A DNA stretch of 27,549 nt from DASQHW01 sp038209365 (GTDB lineage Bacteria; Actinomycetota; Acidimicrobiia; IMCC26256; PALSA-610). The DNA lies in assembly GCA_038209365.1 (NCBI GenBank), contig JBBQXS010000055.1, positions 1 to 27,549 of the forward strand, given 5' to 3'. A model generated the notes under the pieces. The model was not told where the DNA came from and did not search any database. It worked only from the letters and a program-made list of their open reading frames with translations. The position numbers and the translations under genes were made by a program. Below, piece by piece: positions 5,882 through 14,579 of the stretch. The stretch's first letter is position 1, and each line of letters opens with the position of its first letter.

Positions 5882-8371
5882 GTGACGGAACTGCGAAGCG
5901 TGACAACCGGTTCGGAGTTGGGCCGTCTGAGTCATTGGGACGGCCTGATCGGCGAGTTGGCGACTGCGGTGTGCGTCACTGATGTGTCCGGTCGGATCGT
6001 GATCTGGAACCGGGCCGCGACACAGCTCTACGGGTGGCGGGCGGACGAGATGTTCGGCCGTCCTCTCTGGGGGGTCTGGTTGGGACGGGCGGACGAGCTC
6101 GACGCGGTGGCCGTACTGACGTCGGTGGCGTCGGGCCGGCGGTGGACGGGCGAGCTGGAGTCCACATGTCGCGACGAGTCCCGACTGCCGGTCCATGTGA
6201 CGCTCAGCGCCGTCTATGACGGTACCGAAGAGGTGATCGGGTTCGTTGCCGAGTCGCGTCGCGTCTCGGATGCGCAGACCGCCGAGCGCCACGCGAAGGA
6301 CATTGACTCGTTGTTCCGTTCGCTGCTGATGCACGCGACCGATGTCGCGTGCATCACGAACGCGCGCGGGACCATCAAACACGTGGTCCAGTCGAACGAG
6401 ACGTCGCTCGGCTACTCGTCCGAAGAGATGGAAGGCACGAGCGTCCTCGATCTCGTTCATCCCGATGACGCCGGACTGTGGCGGCGCGCGTTCGCCGAGG
6501 TGCTCTCGGATCCATCGGTGCGACCGGTGTGCGTGTACAGGGCGCGGACCAGAGAAGGTTCGTGGCGCTGGCAAGAGACGCGGTTGGCGAACTATCTCGC
6601 TGATCCGATCGTGAACGGGATCGTCTGCAACTCCAGCGATGTCACCGCACAACAGGAGCTGATCGCGGAGCTGCGAGCAGCCGATGCACGCCAGCGAGGA
6701 ATCGTTGCACGATCACGCGATGCCACGGTGTTCTTCGACGCCGACGGCACGATCCGCTGGGCAAGTCCCGCGAGCCGAGAGTTGCTCGGCGTAGCACCGG
6801 AGCAACTCGTGGGTCGAAACGGTCTTGCATTGATCCACCCCTCGGACCAGGAGCGAGTCTTCACCGAGTTCCTCTCCATGACCGAGCTCGGAGATCGTGT
6901 CCGTATCGAATTTCGCGTCACCGATCGGCATGGACAGATTCGCTGGCTCGAAGAGGACGCGACGAACCTCGTCGGTGATCCCAATGTCGGCTATGTCGTC
7001 GGCAACATCCGCGACATCACCGACCACAAGCGGGCGCTCGATCAGCTTGCACTCTTCGGCTTGCACGACCCGCTCACAGGTCTGCCGAACCGATCCCTGC
7101 TCGTCAACCGGCTCGAGCAGCTTGTCGCCCGGGGCATGGATGCCGCGGTTCTCTATTTCGACATCGACAACTTCGGTGCGGTCAACGACGAGCTCGGCCA
7201 TGCGTCGGGCGACGCGCTCCTCCGCCTCATCGGCGCTCGTCTCGCAACTGCCGCCTCGGGATGGCCCTCGACGCTCGCTCGCGCGGGTGGGGACGAGTTC
7301 GTCCTGCTCTGCGACGGCGTCAGGGACCCGACCGCCGCCTTCACCTACGCCGAACGTCTTCGAGAAGGCCTGAGACTCCCGTTCCAGCTCGACAACCAGG
7401 AAGTCGTCGTCACCGCCAGCGTCGGAGTCGCACTCAGCCCCGGCGACGCGACCAACCTCCTGTGCGACGCCGGGATCGCCATGCACCAAGCGAAACAACA
7501 CGGACGCGACCGCGTCATGATCTACGACGCGAGCCTCGACGTCGCCCAACGCCATCGACTCACGCTGCAAAGCGAACTCCGGCACGCGCTGGAACACGAC
7601 GAGCTCGAGGTCTGGTACCAACCGATGATCGACCTCCACACCGGCCGCGTCGCCGGTGTCGAAGCACTCGTACGGTGGAACCATCCCCGACGCGGGCTTC
7701 TCGGGCCCGAGCACTTCATCGACGTCGCCGAAGCATCCGGCCTGATCCGAGCTCTCGGCAGCCAAGTCCTTCACGGAGCCTGCGCCGACGCCCACGCCTG
7801 GCAAGAGCTCGGATGCCACCTCCGTATCTCGGTCAACGCAGCGGCCGCACAACTCAACAGCCCCGACTTCGCCAAGGAGATCGAAACCGCGCTGCAGGAC
7901 TTCGAGCTCGACCCCGAACAGATGACCATCGAGATCACCGAAACCGCGGTGGTGCGCATCGCCGACAGTCTCGACACGCTCCACCGCATCCGAAGCCTCG
8001 GCCTCCACCTCGCGCTGGATGATTTCGGCACCGGGTACTCATCGCTCTCCTATCTGCGCGAGCTCCCGATCGACGCCATCAAGATCGACCGCGCCTTCAT
8101 CGGCGGACTCGGCAACATCGAACGCGACACGGCAATCGTTCGCGGTGTCATCTCCATCGCCACCGCACTCGGCCACGCCGTGGTCGCCGAAGGCATCGAG
8201 ACCACAGCCCAGGCCGCCACACTCCGCCGACTCGGCTGCCGGTACGCCCAGGGCTTCCTCTGGTCACAGCCCGTTCCGGCCACCGACATCCCGAACATCG
8301 TCCACCAGCTCGCTCGGCGCAGCAGCGTCAACAGTCAGCGCGGCGCATCGCCCGCGGCGGTGACCGTATGA
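5882..8371 (+). CDS. PAS-PAS-PAS-GGDEF-EAL cyclic-di-GMP enzyme
   Basis: This 829-residue cytoplasmic protein has three PAS-like sensor domains (about 20-125, 143-255 and 272-383, the last ending NIRDITDHKRALDQL). A GGDEF domain (385-550) has AGGDEF intact at 468-473 and the metal-binding FDIDNF. An EAL domain (560-815) has EAL at 594-596, EITET, DDFGTGYSSL at 713-722 and EGIET at 770-774, all as in active phosphodiesterases. The GGDEF has no RxxD inhibitory site at the usual position, and the usual Lys of the FKxxND motif is Gly (FGAVND). It could therefore be bifunctional, or a phosphodiesterase with a regulatory GGDEF. No transmembrane segment is seen. The GTG start lacks a clear Shine-Dalgarno sequence. 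The stop overlaps the next cyclase gene. Confidence 0.93.
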   Translation: MTELRSVTTGSELGRLSHWDGLIGELATAVCVTDVSGRIVIWNRAATQLYGWRADEMFGRPLWGVWLGRADELDAVAVLTSVASGRRWTGELESTCRDESRLPVHVTLSAVYDGTEEVIGFVAESRRVSDAQTAERHAKDIDSLFRSLLMHATDVACITNARGTIKHVVQSNETSLGYSSEEMEGTSVLDLVHPDDAGLWRRAFAEVLSDPSVRPVCVYRARTREGSWRWQETRLANYLADPIVNGIVCNSSDVTAQQELIAELRAADARQRGIVARSRDATVFFDADGTIRWASPASRELLGVAPEQLVGRNGLALIHPSDQERVFTEFLSMTELGDRVRIEFRVTDRHGQIRWLEEDATNLVGDPNVGYVVGNIRDITDHKRALDQLALFGLHDPLTGLPNRSLLVNRLEQLVARGMDAAVLYFDIDNFGAVNDELGHASGDALLRLIGARLATAASGWPSTLARAGGDEFVLLCDGVRDPTAAFTYAERLREGLRLPFQLDNQEVVVTASVGVALSPGDATNLLCDAGIAMHQAKQHGRDRVMIYDASLDVAQRHRLTLQSELRHALEHDELEVWYQPMIDLHTGRVAGVEALVRWNHPRRGLLGPEHFIDVAEASGLIRALGSQVLHGACADAHAWQELGCHLRISVNAAAAQLNSPDFAKEIETALQDFELDPEQMTIEITETAVVRIADSLDTLHRIRSLGLHLALDDFGTGYSSLSYLRELPIDAIKIDRAFIGGLGNIERDTAIVRGVISIATALGHAVVAEGIETTAQAATLRRLGCRYAQGFLWSQPVPATDIPNIVHQLARRSSVNSQRGASPAAVTV

Positions 8372-10050
8372 CACCCCTCCGACGCGGCTTGCGGGTGCTC
8401 GGGCTGGGTGTATTCGCGAGCGCGGCGATTGTGGCGATGATGTTGATCGTTCTTCGGCCCGTGGCGGCGACGCATCGCACTGGTGAAGAGATCGTCCGGC
8501 GGGATGTTCCGCTGCAACAGCACAGCGCGCGACTACGCGACTCGCTGATTGCGTGGCACCTGTTCCTCGAGCCGAAACTCGACGAGAGTGCGGCGGGCGC
8601 GGCATTCGCGCCGACGGACATCTCGCTCGGCGGCAAACTCTCTCTCGCGCAGAGCGATCAGGCGAAGGATGTGTCGGCCGCGCTGCGTTCGCGCGGTCTT
8701 GGCGCCGAGGCCGGCCGTCTGGATGCGGCGATGAAGGGACTGGCGACGGCAGTCGCGAACCTGGCTCCGGCCGTCACGGGAGCCGACCTCACGCCATTCA
8801 AACGCGCGGCGATCGTCGCCGGCGAGCGCACGGCGTTCGGAGCGGTGTGGCAGGTCACCTCGGGTCTGAGCAAGGAGATCACCGACGAAGCCCAGGATGA
8901 CGCGCGGCTCTCCATGGACCAGTCGGATCTGGCGGAGTCGACCCTCGTGGTGGGTGGCATTGTCCTTTTCTTGCTCACGCTGGGCGCGACCCTCGTCTTC
9001 GCGCGACGCGCCGCACAGAGGGAACACACAGCGCGCCTCGACGAACAACGGCAGGTGTTCGCCACCGAGCTCCAAGAAGCGCTCGAGTTCACTGATACGG
9101 AGAAGGCTGTGTACGACATCGTGGACCATGCGTTGACCGACGCGGTCCCGGACCTCGACGTCGAACTGCTCATCGCCGATTCCAGCCGCGCACACTTCAG
9201 CCGCGTGCTCGCTACTCACGATGATCCCGAGCACGCGGCGGGTTGCGGAGTCGTCTCGCCCCGCGACTGCCCCGCGGCCATTCGTGCCCACACCTTGATC
9301 TTCGCGTCGAGTGACGCGATCAACGCGTGCCCCCACCTCAAAGGCCGACCCTCGGGATCGTGCTCGGCGGCGTGCATTCCGGTCAGCATTGCCGGACGGG
9401 GCGTCGGCGTGGTGCACGCCACCGGAGACAACGGCATCGTGCCCACACCGGGCGACGTCGAGAAGATGGAATTCAGCACCCGGCGCGCCGCGGAACGTCT
9501 CGCGCTGATCCGCACTTTCGAGACGTCCGAGACCCAAGCCCGCACCGACCCCCTCACCGGCCTCCTCAACCGCCGGAGCCTCGAGAACCGTGTCCGAGAA
9601 CTGCAAAGCGACGGCATCCCGTACGCGGTCGCTTACGGAGACCTTGACTTCTTCAAGGAACTCAACGACACCCACGGCCACGAAGCGGGTGATCAAGCAC
9701 TCCGACTGTTCTCACGCCTCATGCGCGACTCGGTACGGCCCGCCGACCTCGTCTCACGATACGGCGGCGAAGAATTCGTGATCGTCCTCCCGGACTGCAC
9801 CACCGAAACCGCCGCCGCCGTGCTCGAACGCCTTCGCGAAGGGCTCGCACTTTCGCTCACCGGCGGCCGCGTCCCGGCCTTCACGGTGAGCTTCGGCCTC
9901 GCGTCCTCCTCCGACGCCGACACATTCGATGAAGTCGTCGCCATCGCCGACCATGCGCTCATGGCCGCCAAGGCCGCCGGAAGAAACCGTGTGATCGTCG
10001 CGGACTACACGAGCCGATTGCTGCCCTCCGCGACCGGTCGATCGCTGTGA
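8368..10050 (+). CDS. Membrane-bound GAF-GGDEF diguanylate cyclase
   Basis: The ATG overlaps the upstream stop (ATGA), so the two c-di-GMP genes are coupled. The 560-residue protein has two membrane helices (about 8-30 and 192-212) flanking a roughly 160-residue helical extracytoplasmic sensor region, then a coiled linker, a GAF-like domain (about 240-380) and a C-terminal GGDEF domain. The active site GGEEF (466-470) is intact, as are DLDFFKELND and GHEAGD. The product-inhibition site RPAD (457-460) sits five residues before GGEEF. The GAF part is unusually rich in Cys: 293, 301, 321, 332 and 336 in a pattern including CPHLKGRPSGSCSAAC. A metal or redox sensor is plausible. It should synthesise c-di-GMP with feedback inhibition. 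The gene is convergent with the NuoF-like gene, ten bases away. Confidence 0.93.
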   Translation: MTPLRRGLRVLGLGVFASAAIVAMMLIVLRPVAATHRTGEEIVRRDVPLQQHSARLRDSLIAWHLFLEPKLDESAAGAAFAPTDISLGGKLSLAQSDQAKDVSAALRSRGLGAEAGRLDAAMKGLATAVANLAPAVTGADLTPFKRAAIVAGERTAFGAVWQVTSGLSKEITDEAQDDARLSMDQSDLAESTLVVGGIVLFLLTLGATLVFARRAAQREHTARLDEQRQVFATELQEALEFTDTEKAVYDIVDHALTDAVPDLDVELLIADSSRAHFSRVLATHDDPEHAAGCGVVSPRDCPAAIRAHTLIFASSDAINACPHLKGRPSGSCSAACIPVSIAGRGVGVVHATGDNGIVPTPGDVEKMEFSTRRAAERLALIRTFETSETQARTDPLTGLLNRRSLENRVRELQSDGIPYAVAYGDLDFFKELNDTHGHEAGDQALRLFSRLMRDSVRPADLVSRYGGEEFVIVLPDCTTETAAAVLERLREGLALSLTGGRVPAFTVSFGLASSSDADTFDEVVAIADHALMAAKAAGRNRVIVADYTSRLLPSATGRSL

Positions 10051-10060
10051 GGGTGTCGTC

Positions 10061-11539
10061 TCAGTCGTCGAGTTGTTCCGGCTCCCGGTGTTCACCGAGC
10101 CGCTCGGCCGGCGTCTTGCCGGAGTCGACGGCGTCATAGGTCCAGTCGGGTTGTTTCGCACGGTGATGCTCGTCGATGCGCGCCACGCCATCGTGGATGT
10201 CGACGAGCTCGGCGACGAGCTCGGATCGGCTCGCCGGTGTCTTGCCGTCGAGGTGCCCGCTGACGTCGCCGGGGAACCCGTCGAGGAGGCTGGACACGAC
10301 CGATTGTTGTTGTGTGGCGAGCGAACAGCGCGCACCGTCGACGACGGTCGCGACCCTCTTGCGGAGCTCGTCGAGCTCGTCCGCGCCGGCCTCGGAGCGA
10401 CGCACGTCGTCGAGCAGCGCGGAGATCCGCAGCCCGTCGAGCTTGCAGGGTGAGCACTGCCCACACGATTCGACCGCCAAGAACCGCGCCACCCCGGCCG
10501 CGACGGCGACGAGATCGTCGGTGTCGTCGAAGACCATGAAGCCACCCGAGCCGAGGCCACTGCCGATCGCGGCGAGCGCCTCGTAGCTCGCGGGAGTGTC
10601 GAGCGCCGACGCCGGGATGAACGCGCTCGACACGCCGGGAAGGACCGCGCGGATCTGACGGCCCGGGCGCGCACCGCCGCCGATCGCATCGATGACCTCC
10701 CGCAAAGGGGTGCCCATGGCGACCTCGCCCACCCCGTGCCGGCGCGTCGCGCCGGTCACGGTGCACACGATCGTTCCGGGAGACTCGGCGGTCCCGACGG
10801 ACCCGAACCATGCCGCACCTCGGGCAAGGATCTGCGCGACGTTCGCAAGCGTCTCCACGTTGTCGACCAACGCCGGTGGCGCGTCCGTATCGTCACTCGG
10901 CCCGGCCATCTCCACGTGTGCCGACAGCCCACTGCCCGAGTCGAGGTCGGCAGGCGACTCCACGACCTCGCGCACACCTCGACGGTACGGCGGCGCGATT
11001 CTCGGGAACGGGTAGCGCCCGTCGATCGTCTCCAGCATCGCGGTTTCCTCACCGTACAGATACTCGTGAGGACCGCGGATCACGTCGATCTCGATCCCTT
11101 CGGACCAGCCGGCGCGCTCGAGATCGACGATCGCGGCGCGGAGCCTGTCGAACTCGACGGTGAACGCATCCTTGGTCGCCACGACGATTTGATCGGCGTC
11201 GACCGCACGGGCGGCGATCAGCGCGCCTTCGAGGACCCGGTACGGATTGTTCCGCAGGATCGTCCGGTCCTTGAACGTCCCCGGTTCACCTTCGGCCGCG
11301 TTGACGACGACCGACGTTCGTTCGATCTGCGCCGCGTTGCCGCGCACCGTGCGCCATTTGCGTCCGGTCGGGAACCCGGCGCCGCCCCGTCCCCGCAGAC
11401 CCGATGCCTCGACCTCGGAGATGATCTCACCGGCGCTGAGCCCTCTTGCGGCCTCCAGGCCGCGACCACCACGGATACCCACGTACTCGTCGAGCGAGCC
11501 GATAGGCGTCGGATGCAACACCCGGTGCACAAGCGTCAT
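10061..11539 (-). CDS. NuoF-like NADH/FMN/Fe-S flavoprotein (orphan)
   Basis: This is a 492-residue homologue of the NuoF subunit of complex I and of HoxF/FdhB-type diaphorase subunits. FMN and NADH binding are shown by GLRGRGGAGFPTGRKW (47-62), NAAEGEPGTFKDR (80-92) and YGEETAMLE (162-170). The 4Fe-4S site is ESCGQCSPC with Cys359, Cys362 and Cys365, plus Cys405. Between PFPRIAPPYRRG and DNVETLANV there are about 35 extra residues rich in Asp, Ser and Gly compared with ordinary NuoF, where this junction is short. No NuoE, NuoG or formate dehydrogenase gene is in the window, so its electron partner is unknown. It lies 60 bases downstream of the sigma factor gene on the same strand and may share its transcript. 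The C-terminal tail of about 70 residues is not part of the known core. Confidence 0.88.
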   Translation of the reverse strand: MTLVHRVLHPTPIGSLDEYVGIRGGRGLEAARGLSAGEIISEVEASGLRGRGGAGFPTGRKWRTVRGNAAQIERTSVVVNAAEGEPGTFKDRTILRNNPYRVLEGALIAARAVDADQIVVATKDAFTVEFDRLRAAIVDLERAGWSEGIEIDVIRGPHEYLYGEETAMLETIDGRYPFPRIAPPYRRGVREVVESPADLDSGSGLSAHVEMAGPSDDTDAPPALVDNVETLANVAQILARGAAWFGSVGTAESPGTIVCTVTGATRRHGVGEVAMGTPLREVIDAIGGGARPGRQIRAVLPGVSSAFIPASALDTPASYEALAAIGSGLGSGGFMVFDDTDDLVAVAAGVARFLAVESCGQCSPCKLDGLRISALLDDVRRSEAGADELDELRKRVATVVDGARCSLATQQQSVVSSLLDGFPGDVSGHLDGKTPASRSELVAELVDIHDGVARIDEHHRAKQPDWTYDAVDSGKTPAERLGEHREPEQLDD

Positions 11540-11599
11540 GCGCGAACACTCCTCGGAAACGGTCTCATCACGTGTGCGAAGGGTGTTCCTATCAGGAGC

Positions 11600-12367
11600 T
11601 CAGTCCATCGAGCGATTGGCGGCAGCGGCCCTGAGGCTCTTGAGGCTGGTCGCGAGGAGCCGAGAGACGTGCATCTGGCTGACGCCAAGGTGTCTGCCGA
11701 TGACCGACTGTGTGAGCCCGTCGACGAACCGCAGCTTGACGACCTCTCGCTCGTGGGATCCGAGATCACCCAGCAGCTCGTCGACGACGTGTCGATTCTC
11801 GACGCCGGAGAAACGCTCGTCGATCGCTCCCGGCTCGGGATGATCACCTTCGGCGACGTCGCCCCAATACTCGAAGCGTCGATGACCGCGCGCACCGAGC
11901 GCCTCGGTCACCTCGTGCTCGGACCAGTTGCCGCGCGCGGCGATCTCTTCAACGGTCGGGGCCCGGCGAAGCTCACTGATGAGCACCTCGAGGACGGAGT
12001 TGATCTCCAGGTACCGCTCCTGGACCGGGCGCGGGGGACGGATTGCCCACGCACGATCGCGGAAATGACGCTTCAAGGACCCGGCGATGGTCGGCGTCGC
12101 AAACGTCGAGAACGCGAGGCCGCGTGAAGGATCGAACCGCTCGATCGCTTGCACGAGAGCGAGGAGCGCGACCTGTCTGAGATCCTCCATGTCCTCACCG
12201 CGGCCGGCGAAGCGCCGCGCGATCGTATAGGCCAGGTGCGTGTGCGCTTCGAACAGCCGGTCGCGTTGCCGACGATCTCGGGTGCGTTGATATTCGGCGA
12301 AGTCCGCACACGTAGGCCTTCCCGCACAAACGGATGCCGCGTACCGGACGCCTCCCTTGTTTCCCAT
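11600..12367 (-). CDS. RNA polymerase sigma factor, SigB/SigF/SigG (stress) type
   Basis: The protein has 255 residues. Region 2 is visible as HTHLAYTIARRFAGRGEDMEDL and RQVALLALVQAIERFDPSRG, followed by FSTFATPTIAGSLKRHFRDR and IRPPRPVQE, the signature of the SigB/SigF family. Region 3 follows (APTVEEIAARGNWSEHEV), and region 4 ends in the helix-turn-helix LTQSVIGRHLGVSQMHVSRLL (218-238). Members usually answer to stress or developmental signals through an anti-sigma factor and antagonist; neither gene is next to it. The ATG at 12367 has no good binding site. An AAGGGAGG lies just inside the frame but no start codon follows it at a useful distance, so the N-terminal 20 residues are uncertain. 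It is divergent from the REC-EAL gene, with 258 bases between them. Confidence 0.9.
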   Translation of the reverse strand: MGNKGGVRYAASVCAGRPTCADFAEYQRTRDRRQRDRLFEAHTHLAYTIARRFAGRGEDMEDLRQVALLALVQAIERFDPSRGLAFSTFATPTIAGSLKRHFRDRAWAIRPPRPVQERYLEINSVLEVLISELRRAPTVEEIAARGNWSEHEVTEALGARGHRRFEYWGDVAEGDHPEPGAIDERFSGVENRHVVDELLGDLGSHEREVVKLRFVDGLTQSVIGRHLGVSQMHVSRLLATSLKSLRAAAANRSMD

Positions 12368-12625
12368 CGATCAGAGAGTGGTCGCAGGGACGGACGCATA
12401 CCTCACGCGACCGCGTAGAAGACGAACGACAACCACGCGGGGCCCCGCCTTCACTCTCCGGTGTCACCACGTCATCCCCAACGCACGCGTGACCTCCGGA
12501 CAGTGGACATACGCGTCCCCGGCAACGAACAAACAACGGCAGGCCAACTGGTGCCGGGTGACGTTGTCGCAAGGTTGGCCGGGCGTTGATGCGGCTTGGT
12601 GCGGTTCGGACCGATGTGTTGAGTC

Positions 12626-14278
12626 GTGACGAACGCGCGAGTTCTCATCGTCGATGACGACGCCGCGATCTGCCGGCTCGCGGCGAGGGCCCTCGCAACC
12701 ATCGCGACGTGTGACGTCGCAGGGGATGTCGACGAAGCCATCAGGGCGCTCGGTCTTCGCGCCTATGACGTCGCGCTCGTCGATGTCCGGCTCCCGCAGG
12801 GGTCGGGGATGACGGTGCTCGATGAACTGCGGCGCATCTCGCCTCAGTCAGCCGCGGTCATGATGTCCGGCGTCGATGACCTCGCGGTCGCGCGTGAGGC
12901 ACTGGCTCGGGGCGCCCTCGGCTACATCGTCAAACCGTTCCGCGTCGGCGATCTGCGGATTCAGGTCGTCACCGCGCTCGCCGGCGCGCAGCGGTCGACC
13001 AACACCGCGCGACTGTCTGCGCGCGCGCGAATCGTCGCGGCCCTCGAGCCGCTGATCCGCCAAGGGAGCTCGGCGTGCGTGGTCGTAGATGTCGCCGACA
13101 TCCCATTGCTCAGCGCGGTCTATGGCGATGCGGCGGTCGAGAGCATCTGCGGACACCTTCAACGACGTCTTACGGACTTCGATCCTGCCTTGCACCTCTT
13201 GGGTCGCCTGGGAACCGCGTCACTGGTCGCGGTGCTGCCGATCGGCGATGTGCGCCGCCTCACCCGAGCCGCGCACGATCTGCATATTTCCCTTGCGATG
13301 CCGATCCTGCTCGACGGCGCTCGGATCCCAGTACCGGCCCGGCTCGGTGTGGCCGTGGCGTCGCCGGAGGAAGACGCCGACGCGACCTTGAGCCGCGCCG
13401 AAGCCGCCGCCGATGCCGCACGAGAACGTGGCGTGCCGTCCGTGATCTATGACGGTGGCCTCGATGACTTCTCGCGCATTCAGTTCGAGCTCCTGGCGGA
13501 CGCGTCGACGGCAATTGATCGTGGCGACCTGCACGCGTTCTACCAACCGCAAATCGATCTGAGATCCGGCGCTTGCGTCGGTCTCGAAGCACTCGTGAGG
13601 TGGCATCACCCGACGCTCGGCGACATTCCGCCATCCTTGTTCGTGCCGCTTGCCGAACGCATGAGTCTCATGAATGAAGTCGGTGAGTTCATGCTCAGAA
13701 CCGCTTGCGGCGATCTCGCACGCCTTCGGCGTGAAGGCGCGATGACCGGCGGACGCGTATCCGTCAACGTGTCGGCGGCAGAGCTTCGGTGCATCGACTA
13801 TCCCGAGCGCGTCCTGCGGGCGATCGCCGACGCAGATCTCCCACCGTCTGCAATCGGTATCGAGGTGACCGAGTCGGTTGCCGTCGACCAGTCCGACACC
13901 TTCGTCCGGCATCTCGAGGCGCTGGCACGGCAAGGCGTGAGACTCTCGATCGACGACTTCGGTACCGGCTATTCCTCGTTTGCGGGCCTCACCAGGTTGC
14001 CGTGGAACGAGATAAAGATCGATCGCTCACTCACCGCCAGACATCGCGATGCCGGATGCGAGATGCTCAAGTCGATGTTGGCACTCGGTCAGGCACTCGG
14101 CGTCGATGTGATCGCCGAAGGTATCGAGACGCACGCAGACCTCGATGCCCTACGCGCGCTGGGTTGCAACTACGGGCAGGGCTTTCTGTTCGGTCGAGCC
14201 CAGCCGATCTCACTCCTCGACACAACGTCGAGGCGAAACCGTGTTGCAGCCTCCCTTGCGCAAGGAAGGCTGCGCTGA
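12626..14278 (+). CDS. Response regulator with degenerate GGDEF and intact EAL domain
   Basis: This 550-residue protein begins with a receiver domain (1-120): VLIVDDD, phospho-acceptor Asp53 in LVDVRLPQGSG, Ser81 and Lys103 (VKPF). A GGDEF-like domain follows (about 130-275), but its signature position reads GRLGTASLVAVLP, so it cannot be a normal cyclase and may bind GTP or only regulate. The EAL domain (285-535) keeps EAL at 321-323, NVSAAEL, EVTES, DDFGTGYSSF and AEGIET, as expected for an active c-di-GMP phosphodiesterase. A phosphorylation-controlled phosphodiesterase is the likely role. No cognate kinase is adjacent; the one in this window lies 6 kb away beside a different regulator. 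The GTG start has a weak binding site. The gene is convergent with the 83-residue orphan. Confidence 0.92.
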   Translation: MTNARVLIVDDDAAICRLAARALATIATCDVAGDVDEAIRALGLRAYDVALVDVRLPQGSGMTVLDELRRISPQSAAVMMSGVDDLAVAREALARGALGYIVKPFRVGDLRIQVVTALAGAQRSTNTARLSARARIVAALEPLIRQGSSACVVVDVADIPLLSAVYGDAAVESICGHLQRRLTDFDPALHLLGRLGTASLVAVLPIGDVRRLTRAAHDLHISLAMPILLDGARIPVPARLGVAVASPEEDADATLSRAEAAADAARERGVPSVIYDGGLDDFSRIQFELLADASTAIDRGDLHAFYQPQIDLRSGACVGLEALVRWHHPTLGDIPPSLFVPLAERMSLMNEVGEFMLRTACGDLARLRREGAMTGGRVSVNVSAAELRCIDYPERVLRAIADADLPPSAIGIEVTESVAVDQSDTFVRHLEALARQGVRLSIDDFGTGYSSFAGLTRLPWNEIKIDRSLTARHRDAGCEMLKSMLALGQALGVDVIAEGIETHADLDALRALGCNYGQGFLFGRAQPISLLDTTSRRNRVAASLAQGRLR

Positions 14279-14299
14279 GCTGTCCTTCTTGTCGGCACG

Positions 14300-14551
14300 C
14301 TACGCATCGACCCCTTCGCCGATCTCCCGGAGCGCGGCCGCGAGCGTCGTGCGCAGACGGCGGGCGGTCGTGGGGCTGAGGTGGGCGACGAGCCCGGTTC
14401 CCTTCTTGTCGACCTCCTCGACCGTGAGCTCGACCCGCGGATCCTGGCACTCCTCACAGTCGTCGAGCACGGCGACGATCCACGTGAGCCGCACTCGCTC
14501 GGGATCATCGGCGGGGTGGTCGTCGATGCCGTAGTCAATGAGCTTCTTCAT
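14300..14551 (-). CDS. Hypothetical 83-residue acidic protein
   Basis: The ATG at 14551 follows a weak GGA and gives MKKLIDYGIDDHPADDPERV, then LTWIVAVLDDCEECQDPRVELTVEE, KGTGLVAHLSPTTARRLRTTL and an Ala/Glu-rich end. I do not recognise the family. A CEEC motif could bind metal; the C-terminal LSPTTARRLRTTLAAALREIG looks like an amphipathic helix of the kind seen in small actinobacterial proteins. It lies 28 bases downstream of the hexapeptide transferase gene and is probably the last gene of the pirin operon. The longer frame to 14782 overlaps the transferase gene and was not used. Confidence 0.6.
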   Translation of the reverse strand: MKKLIDYGIDDHPADDPERVRLTWIVAVLDDCEECQDPRVELTVEEVDKKGTGLVAHLSPTTARRLRTTLAAALREIGEGVDA

Positions 14552-14579
14552 GTTCCGAGTAAACCATGACGCACGGTCG

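Noticed and set aside
5660..6652. 330-codon minus-strand frame and the 431-codon frame at 6713-8008
   Set aside because: Both are antisense to the PAS-GGDEF-EAL gene, whose domains are complete and conserved.
10736..12127. 463-codon plus-strand frame
   Set aside because: It is antisense to the NuoF-like and sigma-factor genes and shows no domain of its own.
12437..12448. GCGGGG-CCCCGC palindrome between the sigma factor and REC-EAL genes
   Set aside because: Twelve bases of pure G+C with no loop are easily met by chance in this genome; no further support as operator or terminator.
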